A stretch of 64,000 nt of DNA from Nymphaea colorata (lineage: Eukaryota; Streptophyta; Magnoliopsida; Nymphaeales; Nymphaeaceae). The position numbers were made by a program, and so were the translations under genes. Positions 12,730-24,294 of this stretch are shown here, piece by piece. The notes below the pieces were generated by a model that was not told the origin of the DNA, made no database searches, and saw nothing but the letters and a program-made list of their open reading frames with translations. Location of the stretch: assembly GCF_008831285.2 (NCBI RefSeq), contig NC_045149.1:20103035-20167034 (forward strand). The letters are read 5' to 3'. Every line of letters starts with the position of its first letter. The first letter of the stretch is position 1.

Positions 12730-13619
12730 ATGGCCTGCACCTGCAGTGTAAGCTCCGGATGGAACAGTCCTTGGAGATTATTTGACTGGAACAGAAGCAA
12801 AAGCAAGGAGCCCAAGCAAGACCACAAATATCATGATGCTGACCTTCCTTTCCCTCCAACCCTGCTTTCGAAAACCTTCTTAGCAGGTAAAAGTCAGCTC
12901 TTCAATTCATTGGCCAAGAATGAAAAGAATGAAACGTGCTGTGAATCTGTGGTACTGAATACTTTTCACTAGGAGAAAGATACATTTTCTAACGTTGAAG
13001 CATGCAATGTCCGACTAACAGGATTCAGGTGCTTTCACCACCATATTCTGAACATGAGTGCTCGTCAAAACCTCTCTGAACATGTTTATGACATACAGGT
13101 AGGGAGCTCAAGTGCTGCTACAAGGCATCCATTGATGGCTTTAGTGCAACCTCATTTCATAAAAATTGTGATTTCAAGGGGCCTTGCGTGATCATAGGCT
13201 ACACTGACAACTCCTTCAAGTTTGGTGGATTCAACCCTGAAGGTTACAGAAGCACAGACGATTACTATGACACGTTTGATGCATTTCTTTTCTATTGGAA
13301 GGGTGACGCGTATGCTGACCCAATCATACTTCCTAAAGTTGGAGGAAGTGGGGCAGCCCTATTTGATTATGCAAGGGGAGGACCTCAGTTTGGCGCAGAT
13401 GGTCTCCTGATTGGACCTCCACTAACCCCAGTAATGGGGGTTTTCACAGGACCAGATGCCAGTTCTGGAGTAGGTGACCTTCGACAGGCCAAGTCTCGAC
13501 TCGGGCTGTCCTACGCTAAAAGGGAGGATGGAAAGGAGTCTCTGTTTGGAGAAGAATCCAAAGCAACTCTTGATGAAGTACTAGTCTTTTGCAGTCCTCA
13601 AATTGCAAACTTATATTAG
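12730..13619 (+). CDS. TLDc-domain protein (OXR1/TLD family, plant short form)
   Basis: Two exons, join(12730..12886, 13099..13619), 225 residues; the Gly codon is split 1/2 (gcag|gt ... acag|gt). After a short basic N-terminus (SKSKEPKQ), the protein runs through [13 protein letters not shown] into the TLDc core: [20 protein letters not shown], then [28 protein letters not shown], a glycine-rich strand region and a terminal EVLVFCS strand. TLDc proteins in animals and yeast are linked to oxidation resistance and V-ATPase binding; the function of the short plant form is not established. It converges on the DGP2 gene with only 188 bp between stop codons. Confidence 0.9.
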
Positions 13620-13807
13620 AAAAAAACTATTATCGTCTGTCAGTATTAATATTGACTTGCTAAGTGCCTACTATGTTCCACATCCCAATAGGTCTAAGGC
13701 TTCAAACTCAGAGAAAGCAGAATCAAACTTAGTGTCGATATGGTGACGCAAATGTGGGACTTTATGTAGTTGGAGCATAAAGGATAAGCAGACAGATCGA
13801 CAAGCTT

Positions 13808-16800
13808 TTAGTCGTCTAGCTTTATACTGTTCATCCTGTTACAGCAGTCCCTCGGAGGAGATTCTAATGTCAAATGGCCAAGCCTGCCAGTTCGGTACAA
13901 ATTTAGCAATTTTGTAGCAACCCTGTTTAATCCTTCCTTGCCAGAATCTACTGGCACTCTAAAAGCTTCATGTAAAGCTCTGAGCTGAGCTTCTATCAGA
14001 CCAACCATATCATCTTCGCTTGCAAGGTCCCCATTAAAAGATGAAATTTGCTGAACAAGCATGTGGCGAACATCCTTCACAATGAAATCCTGTACCATCA
14101 TCACAAGGTCAGAAGAAATACTATCTTTGGTACTGTTGTTGGTGTGTGCACGAAATATGTACGCACACATAGACACACATAAATATACAGGTAGGACATG
14201 CTTAGCATCCTAAAGCAGTCTGTGCAGAAAGCTAGTTTCCATGCATTAGGAAACTAATGGTGTTAACGGATAGTGGTAAAAAGGTCCTGAACATGGGTCA
14301 TTTCAGAGACAGGGGAGAGGGAACAAGAAAACTGTACCAAGCTTCACTACAACTTTCTAAGAGGAAGTTCATCTGAATGAATGAAGAATCGTTACATTGT
14401 ACCTGTGTATGATCACTTGGGAACTGCTTCCTTCTGCTTTCTGGCTCTTGTTCTTCCGAATTCTTCTCATTCTGGTAATTCGATAACTTAGTACCTTTTG
14501 TGTCCCAAACTTTGTACGCATCAGATGTGTTAAATATGGCCAGAAGATACTGTGCAAGCTCATATTCCCCAATTAAATGGTCCTTGATAGCTCCTGCATT
14601 CCATAAAAAGAGGAACTGAAGTCAGGTCCATTACTAAATGAACAGTTATATTTTTTACTGCAAAAAAACAGCATTTTCTGTTATCCACCAATACAAAAGC
14701 AGAACCTGTTATAGCGAGCTTTGAGCCGGTTTCAGAATCAGGAATTTCAGGAGCCAAAATGCCAGGAGTATCCAAAATATAGATATTTGGATGACTTGCA
14801 ATCTGCAGAGAATATACCCTTCTTTACAACCAAGGAAACTAAGGATAACAGGAAATTCAGGATTTCTTCCTGACTTCAGGAGAAAACCAGCAAGTTCTTT
14901 ATAGAACTTCCAGTTGTAGCAGGAATACGACGAGAACCATATTTCCTGCATAACAAATGAAACTCGCTCTCTTCTTATTTTTGACAGCTACACAGAAACC
15001 AAATCGAGTGTGCAGATTTACAAACGCAAGCACACATAAAGTAAACCATAACAATCATAAAATCTCAAGAACATTCTCACTGGTGTTAATATAAGTTTTC
15101 CAACGTTATCTCAACACCCAACAACCAGCAGGTTACCGGTTCCTTTTTTTCCCCATCCACGAAATACTAGTTTCTCATTCTTTAGCATTGCAAAAAGTCA
15201 ACTTATTGTGCTGCTTATTTTCAAGATTCAAGAATTCTATAAGCCAAAAAAAAGGCAATTTGTTAACTACAGCTTTTAACATGGCAGAATGTGCTTGTTC
15301 TATACTTCACTAAATATCAAGTTATTGTTTCTCCACATAGACAAATATATTCACCATGGAGAGAGATATATTCATTAAGAGGTGGAGAAAAATACTACCA
15401 TTAACAGCATATGCACGCGTACATACACGCACACACACACACAGGTGCTTATACTTACTTTAAAGCTGCTAATATCTTTTGTCTCCCCAGGCAATGAACT
15501 CACAATTGCATGCTTCAGTTTTCCTTTCTCTACAAAATTATACGCAAACAGATAAATATTAGAAAAAGCAAGAGAAGACAGCCACTTTAAAATTATAAAA
15601 CATAAAGTTAGCATGTTCCAGGTTTCCCCTTAACATTCACATTCTGAACAGCCCTGTCAACGGGACTCAGGCTATCCTTTATCTAGCTCTTCAGAATGCA
15701 CATTGATGCAGACGTCTTAATAGTACCAGTTTTTGGATCCAACAAGTTGAGGCCTACAACCTTAAGTAGAAAACCAGATATGAGGGGCCTAGTGTAAAGG
15801 AATGTGGTTCATATGTACTACAGAGCATCACATACATCTTAGGTCTTGAGAACTGTATGCCATAGTTCTGTCCAAAGCTTCCTTTACAGAAGATTGCCAT
15901 TGACTATTGTGATATAACTGACGGAGTCTACTTAAGCCCATCTTGCTGATCAAGAAGAAAAAAAAAACACAAAAAAGGTGATGTAAACAGAGTCAGCTGG
16001 CTAGGCCATTTCCATATCTTTTCTGCATCAATATGTCAAGACCTATGTCACACGGGTACTCCTCTTAAGGAGGAGTACCCGTATGGTACGGGTACGGCCC
16101 TAGTGCGGTCAACGCAGTATGGGTACGGTCAACGTACCCGGGGTCATTTTTGTCCATTTTTGGACTCGGTCAACTTTGACCAAGTCCAAAGTTGTCCAGT
16201 TTTGAGTTGAAAATTAAAAATCCCCCTCTTTTCTTGTTTCCTTTTTCACTCTAAACCTTTCTTGTACATAGTTCCTCACAACTTTTCATTTAAAATCTTC
16301 CATACAATGTTTCAAAAATCCATTCCTTCTCTATAACTTGACTCTTCGATAATAGTGTGAGCCATAACCAAAGCAATGTCAATACATCTTAAAAGCATGA
16401 CCTGTTGCTCCTTCTAATCTTGATGATGCGACGAAGAATCAAGAAAGCTGATATATTTGTATGTTAATTACTTCCATACTCTATTTTGTGAATATATTAT
16501 TCATTTTGAAATTTTTTGACATATATATATATATATGTCTGCGTATGTGTACGGCCGTACCCCCGCACCCAAATTTTTTGAAAATGGTCCGTACCAGTAC
16601 CAGCACCGGTACCCGTACCCGCACCCGTACCCGTACCTATGTGACATAGGTCAAGACTATATTCGGCATGCATATCGGAATTTTTATGGAGAGACTGTAT
16701 CTAGAACACATAAAACTCATGGTTTAGCCTCCACATGTTGCATCAGAGCCTTAAATAGATTATTTTTGAAGCCGAAGGATTTAACAACTGCACTTCATAG

Positions 16801-19800
16801 TAAAGATTAAGTTTTCTTTCTTGATTGCAGATACTAAAATCACGATGTCTTTTATGCAGTATGTACTACTAAGACTACCACGCTCAATAGATGTACAAAT
16901 TTTTGAGTATCAAATACATCAAAGTAACAAGCAAGAATGTTATCGATTCCTGTTTATACCTAAAGCACTGACACGACCAATTTGATGCAAGGAGTTGATT
17001 AAGGCAGATTTCCCAATATTTGGAATACCAATTAGCATGATGGTTGAAGTGGAATCCGGAAAGCCAACTTTTAACTCTCTCATTTGAGCTCGCAGTAGTT
17101 GCAAAAACTGTTACGAAGTAAGCATCTGTCAGCAGCTTTTCTACAATGATTTGAAAATGACGCACTAAAACTAAATCAACTATCAGAGCATCCCAACCAA
17201 GCAACTATCAGAACCTTCTAAGCTGACAAGGGCAGTCTTTAATAAAGAAAAGAGAGAGAGAGAGAGAAGTTCCTCCTAACATATTATTTGATGTTAGCAA
17301 CATATAATAGTGGAAACCATTGGAACATGCTTACTTGATCTCAGTGTGGGGTAATAATTTAAGTTTGCAATGCACTGCTGATTTTAAGGCATCATGAAAA
17401 ATGCTGCCAGCAATCACAGCAGAGCATGTATATTTTGAAGAAGATCAGGATGAACTGAAATGATTGCTCAAAAGAAGTACATTTCTTTCATATGCCAAGG
17501 CTAAACAGATCTAGTTTTCTTTGAGTTTTGTATAGGTAAATTAACCTTATTTTGGAAAGACAACAACAAATAAAAAGACATCTCACATGCCAAACAAACG
17601 CTATTACTAGTGCGATGCTTACTCTAGGCTGGCAGAAAAGGAATTGATGTTTCTGAATGGAATTAGCAAACGGCCCACCACTCTCACTGAGAGGTCCAGC
17701 ACACATCAGCAGTTAACATCATAAAGAATTCCCATGGAGCCAGGTTGAACATCTTAAATTCAGTTCTGCTTAAGAGACTGTAACTACCATTGCAGCTAAC
17801 CTGCCTAGCAGGTAGAATGGTTGTAGAACTGGATTACATTTGCAACACATCTCCACATTCCATTGGTAGCATATCTGTACTTGGCATATTAATCTACAGC
17901 AAGCAACCGTGGATTATGCTCATTGAGAAAAAAACTTGTCACAAGGTCTGCTTTTAGGAACTATTGATGAGAATTAATGCCAAATGTGTAAAATGTTATG
18001 AAGGCGAAAGGACCACAGGATATCGAGTGTCTAAACAAAAGCAAAATAGAGAAATAGAAAAAACAAGAAGAAAACAGACTACACCTTCTTAATGCATTCC
18101 TTGTTGTGGGAATTGACAGGACAACACTGAAGTTGCTGTTCCTCAAAATATTTCACCCATTCCTGCAAATAGACATATTTTATCAAAACTAGTCTGCTAC
18201 TTCAACTGCTAGATGAACTCATGACATATCACAGACATTAACCTTATCACACAGAACTTACAGCACCTGCGTCTGCTGGTGATCTGATAGGTCCATTTTG
18301 TTTAAAACTATCAAACGCTTGGAGACAGTTGAAGCACGTTCGATCTGTGGATAAGCTGATGATACAGGTATCTGCAGAAAAGGGAAAGTTGAGGACCAGT
18401 AATTCAGTAGATTCTCAACTTTCAGAATACAATTTTGTAACTGGAGGGGAAAAAACTTTGAGGAAGTCAGCATTTTTATGAAATAATCAAGTGAAGAAGA
18501 AAGGTGGATATCTCATCCAATAAGTCAACCATGGCTTGGAAAAGATACAAACTGTTTTGAGATAATGGTCACATAATCTCCATTTGGACCTCCACTGTTG
18601 AGTGGGAACACACACCTTTGGTTGTTTGTACATTTCCATTTTCATGGATGAGTCACATATTGAAGTAACAAAATAAAAAAGCCCAACATGACATATTCTG
18701 ATGTCAAGCTAATTAAACAAAGACAGAATGTGGATGTCATGTCATCAAATAACAATACAACTATCTCTTCTTTTAGCCAATCTAGTAGAACATGAAATGC
18801 TGTAAAATGTTTTCAAATGTGTTATGCACTTATTCAAGGTTTCTTTATTTATGTTTTCCAAGGTTTCTGTACACCTGGCTAGTTGTACTGGCTTAAACCA
18901 TCCAAGCAGAAGGAGGTCCAGAGCTGAACTGAGGTATACCTCCTCTACCACAAACCATAGAAACAAGGAGATTGTCCTGCAGAAAAGGAAGGGGCGGGGA
19001 GTTTTGCAATGAGGGACATGATAAACACGGACCTCATATATCAGCATGTCTAAGTTTCTAACAGATCCAATGTCACAATCTGGCCTAATCCCGCACCAGA
19101 CTCAGGCTGTTGGTCCAACGGATCTCAACCTGCCCCCTAGCAGCTTTAAATTATTCCTCTAAAAGAGCTAGGAACTAAGACAACCAAACACTTAACAACC
19201 CCACTTTTTACAATCTTAGATATGAGACTAAACTTTTTAGGGTGTTACAATCTACCTCCCTTAAGGTACATGTGTCCGCACATGCGAGATCCCAAATGTG
19301 AGTGTTGAATTGGTTTGATACCACTTCAACAACCCGATTGACGGATCCCAATCTGCCCCTTAGCAGTTTTGGTTTGAGCTCAAAAAAGGGTAAAAATCAA
19401 GATAACCAACCACTGAACAACTTCCTTTATAAGTTCCCCAAAACTCTTCACGATCTTAGATATGGGACTAAACTTTTGAGGTGTTATATTAAAAAAGCTT
19501 GGTAGTTTTCCTTGCTATCAATATTAATAAAGGAGAACTTCTGTCGCCCATATTTTATAGAGCCAAACTTCCGTAGTTGCATTAGAAGGACATTTACCTT
19601 ATTATTGTACAAAATTGCATTCAAATATCTTTGGACGCCAAAACATCACTTGACATGCAAAAGGAGTAGGCGTGCAAATTCAATTTGATACAATAATGAA
19701 TTGGCAGGACATAGTTGCTTCGTTTAAGGAAATGGCCTTCGAACTTTTTTGTTTTTCTAATGGAGAAATACAATAATGATGTATAAGAGAAGAAACTCTT

Positions 19801-20709
19801 GAGGATTGGTTATCATAACTGATCGAGCCTGGTATATGCAAGCTGTAAGCTAGTCTTCTAGAGACAAAGGCTGTGAAAGCAGCAGTTCATCTGATTCAGC
19901 CTCCCTTATCAAAGATGGTGCATGCTGAAACAGAAAATGAAGTTGCAGCAGAGCATAGGCAGTAACCTTTTATTCCAAGGTGTACCCCATAGAGTTGATC
20001 AGAACGTACAATGAGCTGAGACCAAGAACACGTGTAAAACCCGTTGTCGTTGAATTTCTGGAGGAGACAGACCGAGTGGTCATCCGAAGGAACAGCTGAG
20101 GACATGGGAATCGGAAAAGGGTGCAAGAGGTTAACTGGTGGAGGAAGCAGAAGAGCAAGAAGTGGCAACAGGCTTCGGTGATAGGACAGAGGTAGAAGCG
20201 AATCATCATCGAGGCAATAGAAATAGCCTAGTGTATCGGGAAGCGAATCATCACAATTATGGAGATGGTGTTGGTAGTCTATTATTTGGCATTCCTACCT
20301 TCCGAAACCTAAGAGGGAAGATGGGACTGGTCGTGCTACTACGAGCAAAGAAGAAGTCTGCGGTGGCACGTCATGACATACGAGGATGTAGGAAACTATG
20401 GGGAGGTAGATGGAGAAACAGTTAAGGAGGTCAGGAGTTGAAGTCACAAGTAGCAATGCTGGTGCACGCAATGGAAGGCTTTGGATAACAACTAGACGGA
20501 AAGGTGGAGTAATATTTTAATAGCAAGCAAGGAAATCAAAAGACGAGTTTGAGTGCAGTAGGAAAGAAGGCCGCCATTAAGCCTATCCCCATATTCAACC
20601 CATATCTACTGCCAATTTCCAATACCACACTACGGGGTGTCCACCTTACCTCCTCAATATTTTGACAGAAAGAACCATGTGCAAAACCATAACTCCTCCT
20701 CCTCCTCCT

Positions 20710-20758
<49 letters not shown>

Positions 20759-21074
20759 AACAGAACCACTAAAGAAAAGAACCCATCTAGATAAAAGAGA
20801 GAACCCAATTGCTGGAACATAGAAAAGAAGCAAAATTCTCCCCGTTGAGGGTAACAATAAAGAAGGAGGCTGGTCACTGAGACGGAGAACTTTTAGAGGT
20901 TTTCTGACATACCCTTGCATCTCTGACCTCTATCACGCAATCCACCAATGGTATGCGATCGAGGATAGCTCTGGAAGCCGCCTCCATGTGAGGCGTGAAC
21001 CATCCTGTTTCCGTTCTTCTTCCTGCATCCTTAACGAGATTGCCCACTCTTCGGGAGAATACGGCCGCTGGCAT
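13808..21074 (-). CDS. DGP2: Mitochondrial circularly permuted GTPase, DGP2/MTG1 (YlqF family)
   Basis: Eight exons on the minus strand: 21074..20913, 18371..18267, 18162..18085, 17107..16960, 15529..15459, 14802..14706, 14593..14403, 14089..13808; 377 residues. GTPase motifs appear in permuted order: G4 NKMD at 78-81, a G5-like VNSHNK at 105-110, G1 GIPNIGKS at 142-149, a G2-region PGETKD at 178-183 and G3 DTPG at 199-202. This is the hallmark of the YlqF/MTG1 family, ribosome-assembly GTPases of the large subunit. The N-terminus (AVFSRRVGNLVKDAGRR) is a mitochondrial-type basic amphipathic leader. Length equals, as I recall, that of the Arabidopsis protein. Intron 1 is 2.5 kb and carries repeat DNA; intron 4 holds a hAT-like MITE. 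Donor 2 (cag|gtgctg) is weak but required by frame. Confidence 0.95.
16043..16649. mobile_element. hAT-like MITE with 8-bp target-site duplication
   Basis: A 607-bp element in DGP2 intron 4 is flanked by gtcaagac at 16035-16042 and again at 16650-16657, an 8-bp direct duplication as made by hAT transposases. Its termini are inverted: ctatgtcaca at the left and tgtgacatag at the right, followed inward by gggtac-type repeats on both sides. A subterminal hairpin (10-bp arms) lies at 16054-16080, and the right end is a run of gtacccg/gcacccg repeats. It encodes no protein, so it is non-autonomous. Confidence 0.85.
19090..19500. repeat. Duplicated repeat module in DGP2 intron 1
   Basis: Two diverged copies in the same direction, about 19110-19250 and 19335-19490. 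Shared phrases include caacggatc/gacggatcccaatctgcccct(t)agcag, acaatcttagatatg-gactaaacttttt and gaggtgtta. Between them is gtgtccgcacatgcgagatccc. This looks like fragments of a degenerate transposable element rather than gene sequence. Boundaries are approximate. Confidence 0.6.
20694..20757. repeat. Compound microsatellite (TCC)n(AG)n
   Basis: About 6 TCC repeats followed by roughly 22 AG repeats. It lies about 155 bp downstream of DGP2 exon 1, so on the transcribed strand it is a CT-rich tract inside intron 1. Confidence 0.95.
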
Positions 21075-22305
21075 CCCAAAAACAAAGTACCAAACGTCAG
21101 AGAATCCTGATTTTTGAAGAGTGGCAGCCTCAAAATGTCAGAGTAAGGAGCCCCGTGCTACGCTTTTCTCTGTTAGGAAGTTTCTTGCCCTTGCAGGGCA
21201 GACACCCTTTTGAGTTTGGCGCCCGCGGAGCATCAACGTGAAAAGAGGAGAGCCGTAACCTTTTGGCCGGTGCCGGAAATTACTTAGGCCTGACCGTCCC
21301 CTTTCCTTTCGCGGGTGACACCATCTCCTATCTACGACAAAAATTGTTTAATAACAAAATTGAAAAGCGTTGCGGGGAACCGAGTGTATTGCAGTCTAGG
21401 TGTGGATTCAATCGCGAGTCTGAAGTTTTTCTACAGTTCCTGAATCAAAGGAATGTAATGACATTTTATGTACAAATAGAATTTACGAGTCACGGAAAGT
21501 TTATAATATTGGTTTAATAATGTTTACAAAATGACGATTTTGCATTAAAAATTACACTTCTTTGGTTCTTGAACATCAAGATCACACCCGTTAGTATCGC
21601 GAGTAGCCCTTTCCCAAGTCTTTCAATGGCAAAAGTAAATGAAAATGGATGATCTTTAGATGACTGCCAACTCTGAGAGGTCTTAAGTGATATATGTAAG
21701 GTCTTTCGCTTGCTGAATACCCCTAAACTTTCAACTTGAGCAAACCACGCAACTTAGAAAGATCAACTCCCATGGGAATACTGAATAATAAAATTTACCT
21801 TCATAAAGAGTACTTTTCTGAAAGTACATTTGGAAAGCACTGAACTCCCTTTATGGATTGGAGTTGGACCTTTTTGGGAGGGCACCATAATAATACTAAC
21901 TTCAAGATCGAAAGAACTCACAATTGCATTACATGCTAAGTTTGGAGGTGCTTCTGAAAAGGTTAAACTATGTAAGTAATTCAAAAATAAAATATTAGCT
22001 GACATCTGAAATTGACAAAAGAAAAGCCACTTTATTACTTCGAACAACCAAGCTGTCAATTATTTACGCAATGGTCCCATATACTGATTTTCTAGAAAAT
22101 CTTAACATGTCGATTCCTTTCAATGAAATGGAGTTGCATACTTGTGAATATAGAAGGGTAAATTGGCAGCTGTGGTTGAGGGCAGTTCTGTCAATGACTT
22201 TTGACAGGTATACATACATTCAGAACCGGCACAACCACAGGTGTCCAGAGAAATTTCCGTGTAAAACATCTTCGTGCATGTTCCTTCTTCAGTTTGAAGC
22301 TTCCC
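21075..22305. other. Shared upstream region of DGP2 (-) and the HMA gene (+)
   Basis: A 1.2-kb spacer between two divergent genes. The first 200 bp next to DGP2 is GC-richer than the rest, consistent with its promoter and leader; the rest is AT-rich. No additional gene, RNA or repeat family was recognised. Confidence 0.5.
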
Positions 22306-23139
22306 ATGGAGGTAAGCTCGGTTATTTACATAACTCGATCTGCTTCCTGTGGAGAGGTTTAACCGTTTCTTTCTGCTGCAGACCGTGGAGCTCAAGGTAG
22401 AGATGTATGGCATTCACAGCGAGAAAAGAATTAGAAGATGTCTGTCCAAACTAAGAGGTACTCTTGCGCTTATGACGTCCTTTCTTTGCTTGAATGTACA
22501 AACATTCTGTGCCTGCGTCTGCTCTTTCACCGATGGAACTTCGTGTCCAGCATTCAGAAGAAAAAGAGAACAGCAAACACGTTTTGCTTTAGCTAACTCT
22601 AATCTGTAAATTGGCAACCATTTCCCAGCTAATCTGCAGAATACAGAGAAAAAAATCTGTTCTATTCGTCCAAGTAGTCCAATTTGAAAATTGGCAAGTT
22701 TTGTCGTAGGCTAGTTATTCTAGTTCATATTTTGAACTTGCTTTATCAACTGGGTTGCCATCTCGCCGTGCTGATGCTAGTTGAATCATGAGAAGCATGT
22801 TGAAAATTTTAACTGCTTCAAACTTGAACAAGGTCACTTGTTATATTTGGTGCACAAGCCCACAAACATCCACATAAGTTTTGTGCCATATCCATGTGTG
22901 TGGTCAATGCTGCTCTGTTTATAATGGAGTCTGTTGCAGGTGTGAAGATGGTGGAGGTCGAACTAAGAAGTAAAAAGGTGGTAATACGAGGAGACACAGA
23001 TGAGAGAAGAATAGTGAAGGCTCTGAGAAGAACTGGATTCAGATCAGAACCATGGTGCAGTAAGACGGAGATGCTTCTCACTGCATATAATGGTGGCAAA
23101 TACAGAAGCTTGTGGATTATTAATCATTTTCTGTTCTAA
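22306..23139 (+). CDS. Small HMA-like protein lacking the CxxC metal site
   Basis: Three coding exons: 22306..22311, 22382..22457, 22940..23139; 93 residues. Coding exon 1 is only ATGGAG, spliced (GAG|gtaagc ... ctgcag|ACC) to give METVELKVEMYGIHSEKR. The chain has the ferredoxin-like beta-alpha-beta-beta-alpha-beta pattern of heavy-metal-associated domains (VELKV, RIRRCLSKLRG, MVEVELRSKKVVIRG, RRIVKALRRTG). The expected CxxC loop reads GIHSEK. A plant HMA subfamily with GIHEKR-type loops has the same layout and a similar aromatic C-terminus, so the loss is probably ancestral. There is no isoprenylation CaaX box. Metal binding is not expected at the usual site; function unknown. It converges on the NAC gene. 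Confidence 0.8.
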
Positions 23140-24118
23140 TTATCAGCCGCAAAAAAGAAAAAGTGAGGGCAAAAAACATCCTTCACAAGAAATTAGTTAT
23201 TTACCGTTTGTTTCAAATTAGCAAAATGCATGAAGTTAGTTATTTAACTTATTTTGATGTCTATTTTGAATGTGCTAAATGAATCAAAGAAGAGGCATGC
23301 TCTTAGCTTAACTTCTATGGTTTGCATTATCAGCAGTTTCTTTTCTGTGTACAATCTGTAAGGCGCACATGTGCATGCAGTGGCAGAGTAATGGTGTGAT
23401 CTGGTGGACGTCTACATAGAGAATCTGACATAGTTGCAGAAAGGTAGTTTTTGGAATGAATTCCCGAATTTGTGCTTTATGGACCATGTGAGCTACTTTA
23501 ACCAGATTCTGCAATGGAAAGGGGTAAATTTGTTCTCTTGTCAGAAGCTAACACTAGCTAAAGGCACATGTTTCTTATGATTCCTTCTGCCTGCCATTCT
23601 ACAAAGGGCTCCATGATATCCTGCTTCATTACCTCAAATCATTCCACATTTGTGCACACCCATGCATTGGGAGTAGGAGACATTCATTTAAAAGGTTTAT
23701 AGCTTGTTCTCAAGAGTAACGCACGTCCTCTCTGGAACCAAATAAGATTGAAAAATCCAAATTCGAGCTAAACTGTAAACCAAGGGTAAAGGTGCATCAA
23801 TTGGGCAATCTGCTTGTGGGGCAGAAGAAATAAGCACAGGCAAGTAATGGAATTCATACATCATAAGATCTCATAGTACATTTAGATGCAACCAAACATA
23901 ATATATAAACTGATTCCTGATGGCGTGACACTAAAGGGTTTTATTTAAGACTGATTGTACGGATCATTGGGCTAGTCCATGATGTTAGTCATGGATGGGC
24001 AACTAAGTTGCTTTCTCCAAAACAACCTCTAAAAGCAGATTGCGAGGAGACCTCATTTTGCATGATTAGTAGAACAGAAATAAACTTGGACTCTCAAGAT
24101 CTTGCATCGACATAAACT
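23140..24118. other. Convergent intergenic spacer, HMA gene and NAC gene
   Basis: AT-rich 3' flanks of two convergent genes. The minus-strand end near 24119 may include a terminal exon of the NAC gene (see that entry). No other feature was recognised. Confidence 0.5.
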
Positions 24119-24294
24119 TCAAACAACTGCAATGCTATCTTCTTGAAGCCACAAACTGCAAGATTCCCCAAAATTCCCATCAAGACTGGCTTCTCTGCAA
24201 ATTGATGGAGTGACTGCATAAAGCAGATCAAAAGTAAGGTATCCGTATGAATGAAGATGCTAACATAATTCAAAAACAGAAACAGGCCACAAGA

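Noticed and set aside
20121-20425. Purine-rich stretch in DGP2 intron 1 resembling a retroelement gag remnant (NHHRGNRN, NHHNYGDG)
   Set aside because: Suggestive low-complexity composition only; no zinc knuckle, protease or reverse transcriptase motif was found nearby.
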